Positions 1 to 5,903 of a DNA stretch of 11,609 nt are shown here, in pieces. The DNA is from JBGTCY01 sp041748615 (GTDB lineage: Bacteria; Bacteroidota; Bacteroidia; Chitinophagales; CAIOSU01). Below the pieces are notes generated by a model. It had not been told where the DNA came from. It saw only the letters and a list, made by a program, of their open reading frames with translations, and made no database searches. Made by a program: the position numbers and the translations under genes. Location: positions 1 through 11,609 of the forward strand of contig JBGTCY010000245.1 of the NCBI GenBank assembly GCA_041748615.1. The letters run 5' to 3'. Position 1 is the stretch's first letter. Every line of letters starts with the position of its first letter.

Positions 1-1041
1 TTTGTTGAAGGGGCAGATGCTGGAGGGAAGGCAACAGGTTTCTTATTTGATCATTCAACCTCGCCTACAACATTTCCAACGGTTACAATATCACGTAGGC
101 TGGTTTTTACTGAAAACAACAACCAACAAGTTACAGCAAATCTTTTTAATACACATGCATTGGCGCATGAAATAGGGCATTGCATGGGTCTTCTCCATAC
201 TCATGAGCCTGCTCTTTGTATTGAAAATATTGCAAGAATCGGACAAGATGCCAATTGTGAAGTATGTGGCGATCTTTTATGTGACACACCAGCCGATCCT
301 GGACTGCGTATATCTACAATTAATGTCGGTGAGAATACTTGCGAATTTATAGGATCGCAACAGCAAAATGGCACTCCTTTTACTCCCGATACCCGTAATA
401 TCATGAGTTACACACTTCCTCATTGCATGTTATGGTTCACCCAGGGTCAGGGACAAAGAATGAGAAATTTTATTTTAATTGATGATTTTTTTGATGATTT
501 TGTAATCCCCTTGGATAGAACCATAACCGGCACAATAAGCAATGACGCATATTATGGTGTGGAAAATGACATTACGGCTTCGGTTTCCGAAACCGATGCG
601 TTGACAGTTTCTGCCGGAGATATTGTTTTTGAAGCGGGCAATGAAATAGTAATGAACCCGGGATTTCAAGCTATAGCGGGAGTTAATTTTTGGGCAAGAA
701 TAGCTCAATATTCCTGCGTAACGCCATTGCAGGCTAACGCTGCCAAAAATGATTTATATATAGATTCTTTGAACGAATCGTCATTAACTATCTATCCCAA
801 TCCATTCTCCAACTCCTTCGCCATCGAATTTTCCATGCCTCAAAGTGAGCATATTACAATTTTCCTAACCGACCTTAGCGGGAAAACGGTTATGATACTT
901 ACCAATATTCAACTATTTGATGCAGGGCTTCACAGATTCAATATCGAAACGGGCTTATTGGGCGCAGGCATTTTCTTTTGCACCATGCGCAAAAGCAACG
1001 GAACCATACAAACTAAAAAACTGGTAAAAATATCAAATTGA
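1..1041 (+). CDS. Secreted M43-type (cytophagalysin-like) zinc metallopeptidase with T9SS sorting domain, 5'-truncated
   Basis: The frame is open at the left edge; 346 residues are visible. Residues 56-66 read HEIGHCMGLLH, the HExxHxxGxxH zinc site of metzincins, with H56, H60 and H66 as ligands and E57 as the catalytic base. NIMSY at 133-137 is the Met-turn, and the Cys-rich stretch with CDTPADP in between is typical of family M43 (pappalysin/cytophagalysin). Residues about 200-235 (GDIVFEAGNEIVMNPGF onward) resemble the small beta module often placed before sorting domains in Bacteroidota. Residues about 261-346 (LTIYPNPFSNSF ... GIFFCTMRKSNG ... KKLVKISN) form a type A C-terminal sorting domain, so the protein should leave the cell by the type IX secretion system and be released or anchored on the surface. 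It probably cleaves extracellular protein or peptide; the substrate is unknown. The signal peptide and propeptide lie outside the window. A TTG at 160 is not the start, because the frame continues upstream with family-like sequence. Confidence 0.9.
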   Translation, partial: FVEGADAGGKATGFLFDHSTSPTTFPTVTISRRLVFTENNNQQVTANLFNTHALAHEIGHCMGLLHTHEPALCIENIARIGQDANCEVCGDLLCDTPADPGLRISTINVGENTCEFIGSQQQNGTPFTPDTRNIMSYTLPHCMLWFTQGQGQRMRNFILIDDFFDDFVIPLDRTITGTISNDAYYGVENDITASVSETDALTVSAGDIVFEAGNEIVMNPGFQAIAGVNFWARIAQYSCVTPLQANAAKNDLYIDSLNESSLTIYPNPFSNSFAIEFSMPQSEHITIFLTDLSGKTVMILTNIQLFDAGLHRFNIETGLLGAGIFFCTMRKSNGTIQTKKLVKISN

Positions 1042-1077
1042 GTAATATCAGTATATATAGTGGTTTTCAAATTATAA

Positions 1078-1278
1078 TTCTCCCCTGACTATTTTATCTA
1101 CTCCACCTGCATCGGCTTTACAGCGGGTCCGGCATTTTTAATCGGGCGGCAAAAGGGTATATTGCTACAACCGGAATTTCGATTAATTCAACCCTATAAA
1201 TTTGACGGCAGCGCTAAAAACCAGCCCAAACAATTCTCGGTAGGTTTACGGGCGGGATGGCATTTCGGAAGGTTTTAG
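1078..1278 (+). pseudogene. Remnant: C-terminal end of an outer-membrane beta-barrel protein
   Basis: An open stretch of 66 codons lies between an in-frame TAA at 1075-1077 and TAG at 1276-1278. It encodes alternating polar/hydrophobic strands (GFTAGPAFLIGRQKGILLQP, then FSVGLRAGWHFGRF) and ends in Phe, as barrel proteins recognised by BamA do. The last strand is a good beta-signal. There is no ATG, and no credible alternative start, before the strand sequence. The reading frame begins only 36 bases after the metallopeptidase stop, so the rest of the barrel gene is missing. I read this as the tail of a deleted gene of porin-like or outer-membrane beta-barrel type. It is too short to assign to a family. 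An expressed short peptide seems unlikely. Confidence 0.6.
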
Positions 1279-1337
1279 TTGAGGCGCTTCATTTCATGAT
1301 GGAGAATAATATAATCAAGTTTTATTGCTTTCCGCTT

Positions 1338-1715
1338 TCACAATTCCCCAAAACGCTCCCTATACCGTTCCAACTGCGCTTCGTTTGTTTTCAACAGTTT
1401 CTCCATAAGACTGATTTTGTCATCATACAGTTTTACAATGTCGCCTGATTCCAATTTGACATGAAAGCCATTATTGTTGCCTTTCACATTATTGAAACTG
1501 TGAAAAAATTTTTGATTATCGAAAGTAATCAAATCCTCCACCCTCACATCAAGGGTTTTGGCTATCTCCGTCAGTTGTGAAAAAGTGATGTCCGTTTTTC
1601 CGCTCTCGAGTTTGCTGTATCCGGCTTGTGTCATGCGCAACTGCTTTGACATGTATTCCTGGGTGAAATTGCGCAATTCACGGAGGTTTTTGATTTTCTC
1701 GGAGATGTGTTGCAT
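1338..1715 (-). CDS. XRE/Cro-family helix-turn-helix regulator with C-terminal coiled coil
   Basis: This 125-residue cytoplasmic DNA-binding protein has an HTH_3 (Cro/C1-type) domain at residues about 7-62: IKNLRELRNFTQEYMSKQL, then the recognition-helix region MTQAGYSKLESGKTDITFSQ and LTEIAKTLDVRVEDLI. The SKLESGK segment is a hallmark of the family. A polar linker (about 68-88, with KGNNNG) leads to a charged, heptad-like helix (about 93-122, VKLYDDKISLMEKLLKTNEAQLERYRER) that probably makes a coiled-coil dimer. No peptidase, cupin or toxin domain is attached. The ATG at 1715 is the natural start, with the HTH beginning a few residues later. The gene is divergent from a LytTR gene across 127 bases, so it may regulate itself and that neighbour; this is inference. 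Similar short XRE proteins with a coiled tail are common in Bacteroidota and mostly uncharacterised. A plasmid or phage repressor origin is possible, but no phage genes are nearby. Confidence 0.88.
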   Translation of the reverse strand: MQHISEKIKNLRELRNFTQEYMSKQLRMTQAGYSKLESGKTDITFSQLTEIAKTLDVRVEDLITFDNQKFFHSFNNVKGNNNGFHVKLESGDIVKLYDDKISLMEKLLKTNEAQLERYRERFGEL

Positions 1716-1814
1716 AGTTAAAAGAATTTAAAATATAACTGAAAGCAATTTATTATAACCGCCAAAATAATACTAAAATTTTTATTGTTCGCTATTTTGA
1801 GATGATTAAAATGA

Positions 1815-1834
1815 TACGTATATATTAATAAGTA
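1815..1834. promoter_or_regulatory. Candidate operator: imperfect palindrome upstream of the LytTR gene
   Basis: TACGTATATA is followed directly by TTAATAAGTA; the arms agree at 7 of 10 positions (TACnTAT in each half). It ends 8 bases before the LytTR start codon and lies in the spacer shared with the divergent XRE gene. A repressor bound here would block LytTR expression. The spacer is very A/T-rich, so chance palindromes are likely and the assignment is weak. Confidence 0.25.
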
Positions 1835-1842
1835 CTTTTTAT

Positions 1843-2253
1843 ATGAAAAGTAATAAAACAATAAAAAGGCACGAATGTGTGACTACCCGAAATGTGAGCA
1901 GGCTGGTTGTCATAACTAAAAAAGGTATCTCAAAACTTGTTATCCCAACATTCACCGGTTTCGATATTGTAAACATTGAAAGGATTATTTATTGCGAAGC
2001 AAATAGCAATTATACTAAAGTGTATCTTGAGGATGGGGTTTCAGTCATGTCCTCAAGGCATATTGGCGAATATGATGAAATTCTTTCTACCCATGACTTT
2101 TTCCGTATTCATAAATCTCATATAATCAACATACAGCATGTTGTAGAGTATAAAAGAGAAGACGGGGGTTCTGTAGTGATGAACGGAAAAAAAGAAGTCG
2201 GTATTTCCAGGAGAAAAAAATCGGAGTTTTTAGAGTTGTTTTTCGGCATATAA
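1843..2253 (+). CDS. Stand-alone LytTR-type DNA-binding transcriptional regulator
   Basis: The protein has 136 residues. Residues about 30-135 form a LytTR domain: IVNIERIIYCEANSNYTKVYLEDG at 42-65 (seen here as NIERIIYCEAN and NYTKVYLEDG), then SSRHIGEYDEIL, the strongly conserved FFRIHKSHIINIQHVVEY at 87-103, and a final VGISRRKKSEFLELF helix that matches the usual VSRRKK..F end of the fold. The first 30 residues are basic and hold no recognisable receiver domain, so no phosphorylation site is present; activity must be set by expression level, a partner, or a signal not visible here. LytTR proteins bind direct repeats in promoters and often control envelope or extracellular functions; targets here are unknown. 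ATG 1843 is the first start after an in-frame stop at 1807-1809. It is divergent from the XRE gene and about 150 bases upstream of the peroxiredoxin gene on the same strand. Local composition is more A/T-rich than in the metabolic genes to the right. Confidence 0.9.
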   Translation: MKSNKTIKRHECVTTRNVSRLVVITKKGISKLVIPTFTGFDIVNIERIIYCEANSNYTKVYLEDGVSVMSSRHIGEYDEILSTHDFFRIHKSHIINIQHVVEYKREDGGSVVMNGKKEVGISRRKKSEFLELFFGI

Positions 2254-2296
2254 CAGTAACGGGATTACAGATTAAATAATCGGCTCAATAAAAACA

Positions 2297-2325
2297 TTGG
2301 AAGAAATTCAAAAGAGGTAATTTTC
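2297..2325 (+). promoter_or_regulatory. Candidate Bacteroidota-type promoter for the peroxiredoxin gene
   Basis: TTG at 2297-2299 is followed after 18 bases by TAATTTTC at 2318-2325, which matches the -7 consensus TAnnTTTG except for the last base. Transcription would begin near 2332 and give a leader of roughly 70 bases. The spacing resembles the -33/-7 layout of this phylum, but the region is A/T-rich, so chance matches are possible. Confidence 0.35.
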
Positions 2326-2400
2326 AATATCGTCTTTATCACTACTTATAACAGAATACATGTATCCCAACAATTTTTCTCAAAACCAAAAACATCTATC

Positions 2401-2865
2401 ATGACCAAACTAAAAGAAGGCGATAAAGCGCCTAACTTCAAATCAAAAGACCAAAACGGGAACCCCGTAGCGCTTGCTGATTTTAAAGGGAAAAAATTAG
2501 TCCTGTATTTCTATCCGAAAGATGATACTCCGGGCTGCACCAAAGAAGCCTGCAATTTCAGGGATAATTATTCCATGTTGAAGAAAAAAGGTTTTGAAGT
2601 GGTTGGCGTCAGTACTGATAATGAAAAGTCGCATCAGAAGTTTATTGACAAATATGATTTGCCATTCACGCTGATTTCTGATGACGATAAAAAAATTGTG
2701 GAAGCCTTTGGCGTGTGGGGTGAAAAAAAGTTCATGGGCAAAACTTACCTGGGCACCAACCGCGTAACATTCCTTATTGAAGACGGCAAAATATTGAAAA
2801 TTATCACCAAAGTGGATACGAACGATTCCGCCAAGCAGATACTTGAAATGATGTCGGAAAAGTAA
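2401..2865 (+). CDS. bcp: Thioredoxin-dependent thiol peroxidase, BCP/PrxQ-type peroxiredoxin
   Basis: This cytoplasmic enzyme reduces hydrogen peroxide and organic hydroperoxides at the expense of thioredoxin. Its 154 residues are the normal length for the family. The peroxidatic site is YFYPKDDTPGCTKEACNFRD at 36-55. C46 is the peroxidatic Cys, with T43 and P44 of the TxxC motif before it. C51, five residues on, is the resolving Cys that marks the alpha-type PrxQ/BCP subgroup. R121 in TNRVTFLI supplies the conserved active-site Arg. The N-terminus (LKEGDKAPNFKSKDQNG) is the usual first strand of the AhpC/TSA fold, which supports ATG 2401. No signal peptide is present. The gene looks monocistronic, with a possible promoter upstream. 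A strong terminator lies 240 bases downstream, though it sits closer to the gene on the opposite strand. Confidence 0.96.
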   Translation: MTKLKEGDKAPNFKSKDQNGNPVALADFKGKKLVLYFYPKDDTPGCTKEACNFRDNYSMLKKKGFEVVGVSTDNEKSHQKFIDKYDLPFTLISDDDKKIVEAFGVWGEKKFMGKTYLGTNRVTFLIEDGKILKIITKVDTNDSAKQILEMMSEK

Positions 2866-3017
2866 AGAGTGTTTACGTGCGAATTATTTTAAAATAACAT
2901 CCTCAATCGTTTTAAATACCAAAAAGCAATTCACAAAAAAACAAATAATGCTCAAATTCTAAAAAAATCAAAATACAAATCAATCACTACACACTGTTAG
3001 GTTTGTTTGAAGTTTTA

Positions 3018-3063
3018 TTTTTTTGTGATTGGAATTTTTTTGTGATTGGCTTTTTGTGATTTG
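3018..3063. repeat. Short imperfect tandem repeat, T-tract plus GTGATT
   Basis: A T-run followed by GTGATTGG occurs at 3018-3032 and again at 3035-3049 (period 17). A shorter third copy, T-run plus GTGATTTG, sits at 3051-3063. A near-inverted relative (CAATTCACAAAAAAA) lies at about 2929-2943. The whole spacer 2866-3105 is A/T-rich and holds no gene I can support. The repeats look like the low-complexity intergenic sequence common in environmental Bacteroidota rather than an array with a known role. Confidence 0.5.
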
Positions 3064-3105
3064 TAAATTCATTTCGCTTTTGGGAAGTTATTCTGGAAAT
3101 TCACC

Positions 3106-3145
3106 AAAACAAAAAACCCTCCGCATTCGGAGGGTTTTTTGTTTT
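3106..3145. terminator. Strong bidirectional intrinsic terminator
   Basis: Two 18-base arms at 3106-3123 and 3128-3145 are perfectly complementary around a 4-base loop (CATT). The G/C core is CCCTCCG/CGGAGGG, extended by A6/T6 and further A/T pairs. Because the outer arms are A-rich and T-rich, the transcript from either strand ends in a hairpin plus U-tract. It begins 17 bases past the fadE stop codon, so it mainly ends that transcript. It would also stop read-through from the peroxiredoxin gene. Confidence 0.93.
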
Positions 3146-3162
3146 CGAACTTCAGCGAATTT

Positions 3163-5640
3163 TTACGCCATCGCTTTTTTCTTCCAGTTGGAAGGAGGGG
3201 CGGTAATTGTTTTGATATTCACCGGCATTTCTTCGAGCGAGAACGAATCAACCGCCACAATTTCGTTGCGCAGTTTTTCGGTTTTCAGCACAATGTCATA
3301 TTCAACCTGATTGATGATTTTTGCTTCGAGCGCATCGTTGAGCAACTGTTTCGCCTTTCCTTTTTTTAGAGTGCCGGCTTTTGTGGCTTTTCGAATCTTC
3401 GCATAAATCGCGAGACTGTCATGCACTGCCCGAAGTCCCTCTTCCAAAATCGCGAGCGGCTCATGAGCTTCTTTCGGCATGTAAACTCCGGTTTTCATGC
3501 TTTCACGCACAGGTCCGGGAGTGAGTAATGCAGTAGCGATTTGATGACCGATTTTGTCGGAAGGTCTGACACCCAACGGATTCAGACGTGACCACAAAGC
3601 AATCGGTCCGCTCAAAATCGCGCTGATTCCCGGAACGGGGAAGTTGTTGAAAATGTGGTCAAACGAATCCTGAATTTTGAATAAAGAATATTCACAAGCC
3701 CATTGTACGAAAGGCAAGTCTTCTTTTTTTCTGCCATCGGCTTCATATTTTCTTAACGCGCATACGGCTAAATACTGCCACGTGAGCGCATCCGCAAAAT
3801 ATCCTGAAAGTTTTTCTTTCATTTTTAATTGCCCGCCCAATGACGAGAGTGCGATATCAGACATCAATGAGAAAGTCGCGGAAGTCCAGGAAAGTCTGCG
3901 GTAGTATTTCGCGGTAGGTCCGCTGACAGGCGAGCCAGCGAGATAACCGCGAGTAAGACTCAGCAATACTGAGCGGAACCCGTTGCGAACGGTCATATTA
4001 ATATGTCCCCAGAAAGCGGAATCAAATCCTGAAAGATCGTTTTTCATAATCGCTTCCATTTCTTTCACGGCATATTTGTGACCGCGAATCAAGCCTTGTC
4101 CGAAAATGATGAGCGAGCGCGTTACGATATTCGAGCCTTCCACCGTGATGCCCACGGGGAGCGCCATATAACCATTACCAATTAAATTGCGCGGACCCAA
4201 AACGATGCCCGCTCCACCGACAATATCCATCGCATCATTCACCACCACGCGGTTGAGTTCCGTGGCGGCATATTTCGCAATCGCTGAAATCACCGCAGGT
4301 TTCTTTCCTTTATCCAATGCGCCACAGGTGAAGCGGCTCATGGCTTCTAATATGTAAGCATAACCACCAATATTTGAGAGTCTTTCCTCAATGCCTTCAA
4401 ATTTTCCAATCGGTGTGTTGAACTGCTGACGCACCATCGCGTATGCGCCTCCGGCAAGCGAGACCAATTTCGAACCACCGCTGCCCATTGCCGGCAAGAA
4501 AATTCCGCGACCGCCAGAAAGTGTTTCCATCAACATCTTCCAGCCGTTACCGGCTTGTGACGGACCACCGATGATTTGATTCACGGAAAGCACAACATCA
4601 TGACCTTCGGTAGGCGAGTTGATAAAAGGTACACCCAGCGGATTGTGACGTTTACCGAGCACCACGCCCGGAGTCTCTGTCGGCACCAACGCGCAGGTGA
4701 TACCGGGGTTTGTTCCTCTACCTAATAAATTTTCAGGGTCTCTCAGTTGAAACGCCAAGCCGAGCAATGATGAAATCGCGGCAAGCGTGATGTAGCGTTT
4801 GTTCCACGTGAGACGCATATAGAGTTCGCCATCTTCACCGCGAAACACTTCACCCCACGATGAAATCGAAGCCGCATCGGAACCGGCATTTGGCTCCGTC
4901 AAAGCGAAGCAGGGAATTTCTTCACCTTTTGCCAATCGCGGAAGGTAATATTCTTTTTGTTCTTTGGTGCCATAATGTACGAGCAATTCAGCCGGTCCTA
5001 ATGAGTTCGGCACCATCACATCCACACAGAGCGGCACCGAGCGCGTACCGATTTTCGCGATAATCGCATTCATGCCGTTGGCTGAAAAACCATGTCCGCC
5101 ATATTCTTTCGGAATGCCCATCCCGAAAAATCTTTCCTTTTTCAGGTAATCCCATATTTCTGCGGGGAGGTCGCCATCCTGATGAATTTTCCAGTCATTT
5201 GTCATGCGGCAAAGCGTTTCCGTTGCGCCATTCATAAAGGCATTTTCATCAGGAGATAATTCAGGATAGTTTTCCTGTAAAATCTTTTTGAAATCGGGTT
5301 TGCCGGAGAAAAACTCGCCATCCACCCACACGGTTCCGGCATCGAGAGCAATTCGCTCGGTTTCTGAAATGGTGGGAAGAAATCCTAATTTTTTCAGCGT
5401 GTTCATCACCACCCGTGAAACGAGATTTGCGCGCAGTGGTGTGATGTTAAACACCAAAGCGATAACTGCCAATGGGATGAGCAACCAAAGCGGTGCGCCA
5501 AAGCCAAGGGCGAGCGCTAAAAAAAGGAGCGTCCAAACTGGCACTCCGGTATATCCCACAATGAGGATAGCCAATACTGAAACGGCAATTGCCCATCCTG
5601 CATCGCTGAGAAAGATTCCATGTAATGGTAATGATTCCAT
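3163..5640 (-). CDS. fadE: FadE-type membrane-associated acyl-CoA dehydrogenase
   Basis: The protein has 825 residues, close to the long FadE enzymes (about 815), not the ~380-600 residues of common acyl-CoA dehydrogenases. It catalyses the first step of beta-oxidation, FAD-dependent oxidation of acyl-CoA to trans-2-enoyl-CoA. Hydrophobic segments at about 14-34 and 36-66 should hold it at the inner membrane. Next comes the FadE-specific region SETERIALDAGTVWVDGEFF (92-111) and FSGKPDF. The dehydrogenase core spans about 140-515, with FALTEPNAGSDA (245-256, flavin/substrate motif) and DIVGGAGIVLGPRN (472-485). E501 in ITVEGSNIVTR is the candidate catalytic base. Residues about 516-800 match the DUF1974 tail found only in FadE. 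ATG 5640 begins directly before the membrane segment. G+C looks similar to proS, so base composition gives no sign of recent transfer. It stands alone, with an upstream promoter-like box and a terminator after its stop. The FadL-like gene lies upstream on the same strand. Confidence 0.93.
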   Translation of the reverse strand: MESLPLHGIFLSDAGWAIAVSVLAILIVGYTGVPVWTLLFLALALGFGAPLWLLIPLAVIALVFNITPLRANLVSRVVMNTLKKLGFLPTISETERIALDAGTVWVDGEFFSGKPDFKKILQENYPELSPDENAFMNGATETLCRMTNDWKIHQDGDLPAEIWDYLKKERFFGMGIPKEYGGHGFSANGMNAIIAKIGTRSVPLCVDVMVPNSLGPAELLVHYGTKEQKEYYLPRLAKGEEIPCFALTEPNAGSDAASISSWGEVFRGEDGELYMRLTWNKRYITLAAISSLLGLAFQLRDPENLLGRGTNPGITCALVPTETPGVVLGKRHNPLGVPFINSPTEGHDVVLSVNQIIGGPSQAGNGWKMLMETLSGGRGIFLPAMGSGGSKLVSLAGGAYAMVRQQFNTPIGKFEGIEERLSNIGGYAYILEAMSRFTCGALDKGKKPAVISAIAKYAATELNRVVVNDAMDIVGGAGIVLGPRNLIGNGYMALPVGITVEGSNIVTRSLIIFGQGLIRGHKYAVKEMEAIMKNDLSGFDSAFWGHINMTVRNGFRSVLLSLTRGYLAGSPVSGPTAKYYRRLSWTSATFSLMSDIALSSLGGQLKMKEKLSGYFADALTWQYLAVCALRKYEADGRKKEDLPFVQWACEYSLFKIQDSFDHIFNNFPVPGISAILSGPIALWSRLNPLGVRPSDKIGHQIATALLTPGPVRESMKTGVYMPKEAHEPLAILEEGLRAVHDSLAIYAKIRKATKAGTLKKGKAKQLLNDALEAKIINQVEYDIVLKTEKLRNEIVAVDSFSLEEMPVNIKTITAPPSNWKKKAMA

Positions 5641-5655
5641 GATTTTAGATTTTTT

Positions 5656-5840
5656 TTAGATTAACAATTTGGTTCTTTTACGATTTTATCAAACGCTTGT
5701 TTGGTAAAACAAAACCAAAGATAGGAATTGACATTCAGAAATTCTAAAAAAATTGATTAAAATCAAGGTAGGAGGAGTTGTCCAAATAACCTCCACAGTA
5801 GAAGCCAACGATAGTAGATATTAGATTTTAGATTAACAAT
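5656..5840. repeat. Pair of identical 13-base direct repeats flanking the fadE upstream region
   Basis: TTAGATTAACAAT occurs at 5656-5668 and again, in the same orientation, at 5828-5840. Both copies are preceded by further TTAGATTTT sequence. The entry covers both copies and the about 160 bases between them. The spacer 5641-5903 holds no gene I can support. The repeats may be remnants of a small mobile or low-complexity element. No inverted ends or transposase are visible. Confidence 0.45.
5716..5723 (-). promoter_or_regulatory. Candidate -7 box of the fadE promoter
   Basis: On the minus strand this reads TATCTTTG, an exact match to the Bacteroidota -7 consensus TAnnTTTG. Transcription would start near 5709 and leave a leader of about 70 bases before the fadE ATG. 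No convincing -33 TTTG lies at the usual distance, so this remains a candidate. Confidence 0.4.
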
Positions 5841-5845
5841 CACGC

Positions 5846-5867
5846 CACTTCGACTTCGCTCAATGTG
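5846..5867. repeat. Short REP-like intergenic motif (CTTCGACTTCGCTCA)
   Basis: The sequence CACTTCGACTTCGCTCAATG, continuing two bases to 5867, resembles the short TTCGACTCCGCTCA-type motif that I recall recurring many times between genes in Bacteroidota genomes, often as a weak hairpin. It lies between the FadL-like gene's 3' end and the fadE promoter region. Only one copy is visible in this window, so the repeat status rests on memory of the motif. Confidence 0.4.
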
Positions 5868-5903
5868 TCCCAGGCGGTACAATTTGGAATGCCTTCATTT
5901 CGC

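Noticed and set aside
1257..1448. A 63-codon plus-strand open frame between the barrel remnant and the XRE gene
   Set aside because: It overlaps the remnant in a different frame and runs antisense into the XRE gene. The barrel frame is clearly the coding one.
1764..1842. Possible -7 boxes (TATTTTG-like) for the XRE and LytTR genes
   Set aside because: They are one base short of TAnnTTTG and have no -33 element at the right distance. The region is too A/T-rich to call them.
3029..3369. Two overlapping plus-strand open frames over the terminator and fadE 3' end
   Set aside because: They run through a strong terminator hairpin and the antisense of fadE. Their translations are aromatic-rich and reflect the T-rich spacer.
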